Notes under the pieces: model-generated
Seen by the model: only the letters and a program-made list of their open reading frames with translations
The model's database searches: none
Told to the model about the DNA's origin: nothing
Made by a program: the position numbers and the translations under genes
Source: Ancylostoma caninum
Taxonomy: Eukaryota; Nematoda; Chromadorea; Rhabditida; Ancylostomatidae
NCBI GenBank assembly: GCA_037903475.1
Contig: JBAJFG010000047.1
Span: 5,866,001-5,930,000, forward strand
Length of the DNA stretch: 64,000 bases
Direction of reading: 5' to 3'
Shown here: one piece after another, positions 56,434 to 64,000 of the stretch
How the letters are laid out: each line of letters begins with the position of its first letter
How positions within the stretch are numbered: the first letter of the stretch is position 1

Positions 56434-56679
56434 TATATAGGCCTCCTTGAAAATATATACGAATTCCATGCGCGGTTTCACCGCGTCGCCGCCTCAGAAT
56501 CTCGGTGAGACCTACTCGACCCTCTCATGTGGAACATGCTCTTACCGCATCTCTCGTTCAGGTCCTGCAGTGGTTCTGCAGCCACGGAATCTGTCCTTTA
56601 CCCTGAGAAGGACTATACCCGCCGCGTTAACCGATCCCAACGGAAAATCATCCGCAAACGAATGCGTGTGTCTGGTGTA

Positions 56680-56747
56680 CGACTGATGCACGCACAATGC
56701 ATCAAAATGAGATGAACAGGAGGATCGTCGACGAAATTTTCGAACAA
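56680..56747 (-). pseudogene. Srh exon 1 fragment, left arm
   Basis: Translation FENFVDDPPVHLILMHCAC, then unrelated codons. Just upstream a GATTTCTGTGCAG acceptor-like sequence survives, as in genuine receptor genes, but no ATG is in frame. Confidence 0.6.
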
Positions 56748-57196
56748 TCCTTTCGCTGCACAGAAATCGACCATTTAAAAGGAAAAATTAGCAAAAAAAC
56801 CAATGAATTACATACAAGCTCATCCGATATTTGACGAATAACTGATGAGAGTTACAGATTCGCAAGGTATGTGAATGTGGGTGAGATACAGACAGTAATA
56901 TTTATTATGCTAGTGGGCTAGTGGGTGAACGGCCGTAAACAGCGCTATGAGGGCGAGTTACTGAATTGTATCTGCACAGATTTGTAGGGTAACACCCCTG
57001 TCGTATCTTTCATTGTAGCCATGTCTTGTGGAGAAGATTTCGCAAAAAAGTGTTGTTATACAAATTTTATGTTTTCCCTTGCCAATTTTTTTTCACAATC
57101 TCCTAGACATTCTCAAAAAAAAAGCTATGTTCTGAAATACATTCTTCACTATGAGGAACTTGTTGATCTATACCTAGATGTAAGAGCCTTTTACAG

Positions 57197-57357
57197 ACTC
57201 GATAGCTACGTTGCGAACCGATGTGCTTCTCGTGACCGATAACTGTGAGAAATTCAACGTGGAGAACTCGTATCACTTACAGTCGGGTAGCAAGTTTCGC
57301 ACGATTGTTCTCCGGCTTCTTAACAAGGAAGAGGATAGGGAACGCGCTCTTGAGAAG
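57197..57357 (+). CDS. Possible internal exon, unknown protein
   Basis: An open segment lies between a good acceptor (GAGCCTTTTACAG) and a donor (GAGAAG then GTATTG). The translation is strongly protein-like: TLRTDVLLVTDNCEKFNVEN, HLQSGSKFRTIVLRLLNKEE, ERALEK. A pyrimidine/C-rich acceptor (CCCCCCACAG, 57435) lies downstream. I do not recognise the product. It sits in the unique centre of an inverted repeat, so it could be captured host sequence or the remains of the gene that the repeat invaded. Confidence 0.35.
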
Positions 57358-57883
57358 GTATTGCAATTACACAGTTGCAGCAAATCACCTGAAATTTTCA
57401 GCATTTTCACCTTTTCGCACCCCCCCCCCCACAGGTAACTGTGTTACATCTCAATAAATAGGTAGTCCGGATAGTCGCGGGGTAGATTATTTGATTTCTA
57501 ACATCATAATTTCTATTTCATCCATCGAGAACAAGTATGCGATGTGATCACGGTAGGTATCAATGACCTTATTTTCTGTTTTGCTTAATTAATTTAATTA
57601 ATTTGACGCAGGACCGGTTCGACGGCGGGAGCGTGGTAGGGCACGTGGCCTGCAGGCGCGGAGGGTGGGAGGGCGGGTGCCGTTTTTTTCTGAATAGTAG
57701 TAGTTGTTCTTGTTCTTGTAGAAGTAGTTTTTTGTTGGTTTTTTATGATTAGTTTGTTATTTTTAGGATTGAAATTGAAGTATTTTTGTTTTCTTTTGTT
57801 TTTTTAATATGTGTAATAAATCTTTTTAACTTGCATGTATTTTTATATGCATTTCTGAGGGTTTCTCCAACAACACTACCTTC

Positions 57884-57955
57884 AAAGGGGCTTCGTAAAA
57901 TCTCCATTTTTCAATGGGAGCTTCGTAAAATCTGCATTTTTCAAAGGGGGCTCCG
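57884..57955 (+). repeat. Short tandem repeat, 28-30 bp x ~2.5
   Basis: GGGGCTTCGTAAAATCTCCA and GGGAGCTTCGTAAAATCTGC repeats each end in ATTTTTCAA. The third unit is partial. Confidence 0.7.
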
Positions 57956-58278
57956 TTTTGGCTACGACCCTAAAACAGGCTGGGGCCTGATAGTGCGCAA
58001 TCGCACCACTCACCTCCAGTCCGTGAGTGCACCAGTACCGAATCCTTTCCTAATGCCTTGTATGATCTGCGTATTGGAACTAAGAATGCATTAACTTTCC
58101 CAGCAAACAACTCACTTTATGAAAAGAAATGAAATTGCTTAGAGAGCGTGCAGTGCTTGCAGAAAATTTTTTCGCATCCCTGCTTTGCCGTAGACGACAG
58201 CGTTGTTCAACTATTTGTTGGAATGGCTACAATGAAAGATACGACAGGGGTGTTACCCTACAAATCTGTGCAGATACA

Positions 58279-58347
58279 ATGTTCGAAAATTTCGTCGACG
58301 ATCCTCCTGTTCATCTCATTTTGATGCATTGTGCGTGCATCAGTCGT
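58279..58347 (+). pseudogene. Srh exon 1 fragment, right arm
   Basis: An ATG is followed by FENFVDDPPVHLILMHCAC, then divergence. It matches the start of S2 (FENFVDYPPVYLTLMH) and S3 (FKNFVDDPPVYLFMVH). No TM1 remainder or exon 2 is nearby. Confidence 0.65.
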
Positions 58348-58639
58348 ACACCAGACACACGCATTCGTTTGCGGATGATTTTCCGTTGGGATCGGTTAAC
58401 GCGGCGGGTATAGTCCTTCTCAGGGTGAAGGACAGATTCCGTGGCTGCAGAACCACTGCAGGACCTGAACGAGAGATGCGGTAAGGGCATGTTCCACATG
58501 AGAGGGTCGAGTAGGTCTCACCGAGATTCTGCGGCGGCGACGCGGTGAAACCGCGCATGGAATTCGCATATATTTCCAAGGAGGCCTATATATGGTTCTT
58601 TGACAGAATCGAATAACACCCGAATATCTATTCTAATAG

Positions 58640-58838
58640 CAGCAACGGTTGCCAGTTGCTGCCATTCTCCCCTTGATTGCTGCCGTCCCTCAGCAATTGC
58701 TGCTAAAGGGCCGACAGATTGAGCAGGGTTTCTAACCGAACCATTACGCCGTTCAGGCTGCGTTTGTGCTGCACAGTTATCAGAGCAGTTGTTAGTGGTT
58801 TTTTATAAGGTAAGCCGCTTCGTTACATATTTCTAGCA
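58640..58838 (+). mobile_element. MITE-like element, right part
   Basis: The same body as 55735-55870 (GCAACGGTTGCCAG to CACAGTTATCAG) is followed by the inverted TIR CAGTTGTTAGTGG...AAGCCGCTTCGTTACAT...CTAGCAA (58785-58838). The left TIR is missing. Together with 55641-55880 it brackets the inverted duplication. Confidence 0.6.
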
Positions 58839-60263
58839 AGGTCAGAGGTACGCACAAGTCACAGTTAAACAGGTCCCTCGAACGGTTTTCTTAGCGATTC
58901 ACGAGGTTTTCACGCTTACTTACGTTTAGTCATTACTTCGGTTTGACGAGTGGACCGGAACTGCGCTATTATCTCAGAATCGAAAAAAGAGGTGAGATTC
59001 TGCCTTTTATGCTGCATAAGCACAAATTATGCTGCAAAAATATCTTTCTATTAGTCACCGTACGATTTTTCCAGACGTTTCGGTAGCCAGAAGTCTCAAT
59101 TTCGTTTCGACCTATTCGAATTTTTCCGTTTACTCAACCTCTCATACTCTACTGTTCTAATCCCTATAATTTTCTCGTTGAAACTTCAGAAAAATGTACG
59201 TTTGCTGTGGTTTTGAATTTCAAAATTTCGAAATCCTCTGGCGTTTCCTTGGTACTAATAACGCTTTTTTGGAAGTGGCTAGAGGCTTATTCTTGGTCGT
59301 GGTAACCTTACTAGAGTAAACAGTATTACCAGGCTCATTTTGGGCTCACTTCGCTCTCCTCGCATTCGAATGATATGTTCCTCACGAGTGCATCACTCGC
59401 TCAGCTGTGGACTCGTCTTGTGACATTTCCCCACGATTGAGCGATGGCTCACCATGCTCGCAGCTGTGGACCCCTCCGGTGACATCTTTCCCACTACTGG
59501 GCGCCGACGTATCCCTTACATAGCTTAAAAGCCGTTTCTTAACATCTTCCCCTACATTCGTGCTGATGTGCCCTTCGTCTGTATCTTTTCTCATCTGCCT
59601 GGCTACTTTTCTTCTTTGCAACGACATCGTACCCGTCTCTTCCCTTTTATATCGTTTTGTAATCACAGATTAATCTCATTCATTCTAACTGGGTGGAAAC
59701 AGCTGTCGTCCACTGTTACAATTGAACATTGGTGAAGTGGACCGAAGCACCTGTAAATTAAGGTAAAAATTATAATTTGCTACCATTTCGTACGTAAATC
59801 GATGCCCTGAACAGGATGGCTAAGTCAATTTTGATGACAATGACTCGTTCTCGTGCTCCTGCACAGGAACTGCCAATTAGGAAAAAGTAGGGTTCTCACT
59901 GCGTCTGCATCCTCGAATCCTCGACCACCATCTTGTTGAAAAGATGCGGAGAAGTACTTATAAACGAGAAAAATCTGTTCATGAACTTTCGACCCCTCAT
60001 CTACTCTGTAATCCCTTGAATATTGCTTTAGAAATTCAAGAATGATTGGGAAGATACATCGTTTTGTAGTGAGGAAAGTGTTACCTGCAAAGCTTCCGAA
60101 GAGTGCCGAAGAGAGCATCAAGCCTGAGAGTCCAACATGTTCCGTGATTTACGTCAGGAATAATTTGTTCTCTTTCGTTAATGAGCACCGGAAAATTGGC
60201 CATCTATATAGCTCATCGCAACACTTTGTGAGAATTAAAGCTCCGGAGCGCTGCATAGTATGC
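58839..60263. other. No firmly supported gene; candidate minus-strand frames
   Basis: The minus-strand frame 59666-59382 (MSLQRRKVARQMRKDTDEGH...) ends near a GTGAGG donor and has TATAAAAGG 15 bases before an ATG. The frame 60121-59825 (KQYSRDYRVDEGSKVHEQIF) is also protein-like. Either could be an upstream exon of the gene at 54481-55644, but phases do not join directly, so this stays open. Confidence 0.3.
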
Positions 60264-60735
60264 AATACCCGCACTAAGTTTGTTAAAAATGAACATTCAG
60301 CATACGGATTTGCGTTCTTTTGGTTCCACGGCGATAACTCATCGTAACAAAGCGATTTACAGACCAAACCAGGGGTCAGAAGCAGCGGTGGAGTGGGCTA
60401 GCATATTTCATGAAACCAGCTCTAAATATCGTTTTTGAAGATTAAAATTACAGAGTCGTTCATAGTGCTCGGATCATGCAGCGCATCAAAGTATGTCGCG
60501 CGCTATGCGCGGCAAGGCCACGGCAGAATAAAAAAAAAACTTGCGAATTTCGTTGTTGAATATCGGAATTTAGGTTCATGGATTTCATGGAATATCGTAG
60601 CCCACTCCATTCCCGTTTTGGACCCCTGGTTTGGTCCGTGAATCGCTTTATCACGATGAGCTACAACCCTAGAACGAAAACAACGCAAATCCGCGCTGTA
60701 GATGTTCATTTTTAACAAACTTAGTGCGGGTACTG
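60264..60735. repeat. Imperfect palindrome, ~165-bp arms
   Basis: Bases 60264-60428 and 60570-60735 are inverted copies. They share ACCCGCACTAAGTTTGTTAA, GGATTTGCGTT, AAAGCGATT, ACCAAACCAGGGGTC and GAGTGGGCTA. Probably a foldback MITE; the shared coding-like words may be relics of a transposase. Confidence 0.65.
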
Positions 60736-61400
60736 TACCTCAATGCCAAAATTGATGGGCGTGACTTTTGGTGTTGTTTAGACGGTGTCGCATTTGATTT
60801 TTGCCTCAGTTGCTAGTCGTTAGCTACAGAAGAACGGCTGCAGCCCTCGACTGAATTATTCACCCTGAGAGCTCTCACGCTAGAGTGACGCTGTGTTTTT
60901 TATTTACAACTCTCCCTAATTGAACAATTTTGATGCTCTGAGCAGTTTTTGCGGAACGCCGACCTACTGAAGCTCATGAGGGGTATTTTTCCTATGGCTT
61001 TTGTTCTAAGGCCTATAACTAATCAAAAATGTAATCTACACCAGGAATGAAAATTGTTTCATAAACACAATTATTCTTGATGAGAACGCTTCCAAAACGC
61101 TATAAAACGCGGATTTTTTTTTTGCATTCGTTTCGTATCTTGTAACGCATGAACCAGCGTCTCTTTTAAGGATCAGCTTGGGCGCTGCTTTGTGAATGTC
61201 GATTTTTAAAATTGTAGCATATGGTCAGATATCTCCTTGCGAGTCACGTTGTCGGACCTGCAGTTTTATCAGTGTATCATGATATTACTATCAATTATTT
61301 TTTTGCATGGATGTTTTCCAATGGTAGCGTCACAGTAATGAGGATTAGCACTGACACATGTTTTTGTGCATATCTCAATAAGCCTCATCCAAATGATGGC

Positions 61401-61415
61401 TCAATTTTTTTTCAG
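61401..61415 (+). promoter_or_regulatory. Candidate spliced-leader acceptor of S3
   Basis: TCAATTTTTTTTCAG lies 26 bases before the S3 ATG and fits the nematode acceptor consensus. It could accept a trans-spliced leader or a 5' intron. The preceding 660 bases hold no recognised gene. Confidence 0.5.
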
Positions 61416-61441
61416 AGATCATCCACTGCGATTATTGAGGC

Positions 61442-63984
61442 ATGGATATGTTCAAGAACTTCGTCGACGACCCACCCGTGTATCTATTTATGGTGCATTT
61501 TTCATGCATTTATATTGCACCGCTTTTCTTGACAGCAGTATTTTGCATCATTTCAACAAGCTCTGGAATGTCAAGAGTTATGAAGTATTTCCTCCTTTAT
61601 CATGCCTTTCTGTACGTTCCAAGTATTAGTTGTTTAATCTGTAACTTAGAGTTGGAATCGATTTCTGTACTTTTACTCATTAGTGCAGGAAACTGAACAC
61701 AGGTTTAGGTCATTCACCAGCGCTCTTTTACTCAGCGCTGGGTCAACACCAGTTCTTTACACTGGTCTGCTTGGTGGCTATCCTCGTGGTTTCTGTAAGG
61801 CATTCAAGGTCCCAACTGGTGTACAACTTGCTATGGTTTACATTTCACAGATGTGTAAGTTTGCTGCGTTGGAATCTGCATGCAGAGAAAGGGTTTTTGA
61901 AGGTCCGGTCACGAATATGTATGACAAGCATTTTGCAAGAAAATGTCAATTTAATGGCGAAAAGTTGAGAAATTCCGAGAGAGCACCTCTCTAAAAAGGC
62001 AAATTTGGAGAAACCCCGTGAGTTCGATGTTATCGAGAAAAACGGCCACTATGTTCGTGATTAGCACGTTCAAAGCCCCAGTAATCGAGTTTTTAGAGGG
62101 ATTTGAAAAGAGAGCCAAACATGAAAAAACTAGATAGGATCATTGAAATAAAATAGATATACATAGTGACGGTGATATTCGGGTGTGTAGCGTTTATCCG
62201 GAAAGGGATGCCTCCTCTTCACACCTGCATGGGTCAGGATGTTAATTCGCACAAACAGCTTCATGGTGGAGCTGTTTACCTGAAATTTCCGAATACAAAT
62301 TAAGTCGAAAACCAACATGGTCGTTTTTAATGCAGATTTTGTAGGATTCCCATTTTTTAAAGATGTTATTCTTCCATAATAGAAAATTGAAGAGAAAAGT
62401 TTCTTTTTCGTTTCATATTCCCACAATGAACTTGTCCTTTTATGCAATAACTGACTCCATTGAAGAGTAAAGGACGAGTTCATTGTGGGAACACGAATCA
62501 AAGAGTCGTTGTCCGGATCATTCCTTTAACAAAAAAGGCTCGTTTCGATTTTTTTGAACGAAATAATGAACTATAGTGGTCTTCTGGAACGTAACGGTTT
62601 ATCAGGCCATGTAGCCGTTTATACGATAATGTGACATTCTATCCGGTGGTATAGCGGTTTTTTCCGGTGGTGTGGCTGCTTATCCAAGAGAGGTCACGCC
62701 TCCACCGGATAAACAGCTTGCTCCCCGTGATATTCGTCCTGAATACCAACAACGACCCGGGTATGCAAGTCATTAGAAAGATCAGTTTTTGTGAGCTTGG
62801 GGTCGAGAGGGGGCCCTGAAGTAAGATAGTACCATTTTCCGTAATTTCACTCCGACTCCGTTACAAGTTCTTTATATCTTTATTTTGCTTGCAGTTACTG
62901 CACTGTCAGTTGCGATACTATTCTATATCCGATATGATGCTATACTTCCTCACAACCATCGCTTAAAACCCAGGAGAATTCTCATTGTTTCCTTTTTCTG
63001 TTTCAATCACGTGCTTCTACTGATTCTGGTGCCGTTGGGTGTGTATTGGCTCATCCCTGACCAAAAAACTGCGAAGAGAGCTATTCTTGAGGTTTGCCTA
63101 ATATTTGCTCACTGGTTGTACTCACATGTTAACTGGTTGTATCCACATAATTAAAACTATATGTATAAATGTTCAGTTTGCTTCCAGAAACACCCTAATG
63201 CTCCTTTATCATTGTCCAATGATGATACCCTCATTCTTACTACACGCAGTAAACTTGTTACTGTGTTCGTAGCCGCCATACTAATATTGTTTTCGATATA
63301 CATTATTGTAATATCTGTCTACTTTGCTATATACAGCTACTACACGCTCATGCAAAGAAGAACTATTATTTCACCCAAAACCCTCGCCCTACAGCGAGCT
63401 ATTCTAATGGGCATTATAAGGCAGGTTTTCCGCATTTCTTTTTGAGAAAACGATCTTCTAGGCAAAAACAGGCCGCAGCACGAGGTATTCCCCGACCAGA
63501 ATCAAATCGAAGCCCTTTTCGGAAAAAAACTTTGCTTTCCAAAGCCCACAGACCTTCTGCCAAATACCACTGTAAAGTTGATAAACTAGTAACAGATTGA
63601 CAAAAAAGTGAAAGGGTAGACAGGTCACCAAATTCACCTTCTTGATTCTTAAAAAATCGTTCACTATATCTGAATCCACAATATATTTTGTAACAGCAGC
63701 TTGCTTAAGGCGCTCTTACAATTTTGCTGCAGCGACGGTCGCTCATGGTTGAACATAGGCAGCTCCTCATTGCCGCCCCCCCCCCCCGCTTGCATGCTAT
63801 AATTCTCCCATGTGATTAACCATTTGGAAACATCGAAAGACATTCAGTATTCTCGTGCTTCTCAGTACCGAAGCTGCTGAAAACAACTGAACTATATTCA
63901 TTTAGGTATGCGGTAGCATTGCGTTTCTTGCTGTTCCAGCGCTTACATTCTTCTACTGTCAAATATTTTCGATTTCAAATCAAG
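61442..63984 (+). CDS. S3: Srh/Sri-type chemoreceptor, exons 1-5 (3' end beyond window)
   Basis: Exons: 61442-61611 (ATG), 61709-61854, 62895-63091, 63188-63424, 63906-63984; phases 2, 1, 0, 0, 1 as in S1 and S2. Exon 1 MDMFKNFVDDPPVYLFMVH (TM1 follows). Exon 2 LLSAGSTPVLYTGLLGGYP. Exon 3 FYIRYDAILPHNHRLKPRR and PDQKTAKRAILE. Exon 4 IISPKTLALQRAILMG, the family's S-x-K-T-x-x-LQ motif. Exon 5 LAVPALTFFYCQIFSISNQ, then GTGAGG donor. The last exon (TM7 and tail) lies past 64000. Intron 2 (1040 nt) contains repeats around TATCCGGTGG. It is in opposite orientation to S1 and S2. It is probably a functional sensory receptor as far as visible, with no stop or frameshift in the five exons. Confidence 0.85.
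62150..62720. repeat. Diverged repeats in S3 intron 2
   Basis: Several GCGTTTATCCGG, TATCCGGTGGTATAGCGG and CACCGGATAAACAGC words in both orientations suggest an old miniature element with inverted ends (about 62180 and 62715). The body is AT-rich and non-coding. Confidence 0.4.
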
Positions 63985-64000
63985 GTGAGGTCTCACAGGG

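Larger units (their letters stand above)
56434..58591. repeat. Inverted duplication carrying an Srh exon 1 fragment
   Basis: Bases 56434-56747 are the inverted copy of 58277-58591, and 56961-57020 of 58222-58279. The left arm has an extra ~210 bp (56748-56960). Each arm contains the first ~23 codons of a receptor exon 1 (FENFVDDPPVHLILMHCAC), minus strand on the left and plus strand on the right, after which similarity to the receptors stops. Non-repeated centre: 57021-58221. Confidence 0.7.

Noticed and set aside
58129..58413. 94-codon plus-strand frame as a gene
   Set aside because: Only 23 codons match a receptor exon; the rest is inverted-repeat sequence.
63770..63790. Poly-C run as a functional site
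   Set aside because: Simple homopolymer inside an S3 intron; no further signal.

Overview
The window looks like repeat-rich nuclear DNA from a parasitic nematode, most likely a strongylid such as a hookworm. The evidence is three spliced chemoreceptor genes of the nematode-specific Srh/Sri (Str superfamily) type, GT-AG introns with TTTCAG-like acceptors, and many retroelements and DNA transposons of nematode type. There is no bacterial operon structure, rRNA, tRNA or CRISPR array that I can recognise.

Host genes. S1 (14919-20665, minus) and S2 (46692-51328, minus) are apparently complete six-exon receptors. S3 (61442-63984, plus) has exons 1-5 and runs off the right edge. Exons 2-5 have identical lengths in all three (146, 197, 237 and 79 nt), although the introns differ from 52 to 2514 nt. 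A decayed fourth copy (exons 5-6) lies at 8952-9262. Fragments of the first receptor exon lie in an inverted repeat at 56.4-58.6 kb. Two other spliced genes can be followed but not named: exons of a membrane protein and neighbouring coding exons at 0.47-3.9 kb (plus), and a five-exon 3' gene end at 54481-55644 (minus).

Mobile DNA, left to right: a 1.3-kb inverted-repeat element (5.3-6.7 kb); a Penelope-like retroelement with two identical 791-bp inverted end copies, each with a GIY-YIG endonuclease and a hammerhead-ribozyme-like motif (9972-12221); head-to-head 272-bp MITEs inside S1 (16.1-16.7 kb); a long-TIR element (21036-23750); a ~310-bp TG microsatellite (24.1-24.4 kb); and a nested complex at 25.9-34.8 kb. 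In that complex an old CR1-like LINE (minus) is split by an intact RTE-type LINE (28907-32324, 11-bp target duplication) and by a hAT-like 2303-bp element (26415-28717, 8-bp target duplication, 10-bp TIR, GAATATTCG arrays at both ends). A second CR1-like LINE with one frameshift (37761-41990) sits in the right arm of a foldback repeat (36.3-42.1 kb). A mariner transposase pseudogene (51.7-52.35 kb), a ~59-bp minisatellite (53.8-54.1 kb) and a composite inverted structure (55.6-58.8 kb) follow.

The most informative finds are the hAT-like element, whose ends are proved by the LINE reading frame it interrupts; the ribozyme-bearing Penelope element; the RTE insertion whose empty site is also in this window; and the captured receptor exon. 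All calls come from reading the sequence. Homology statements rest on motif recognition, not database searches.
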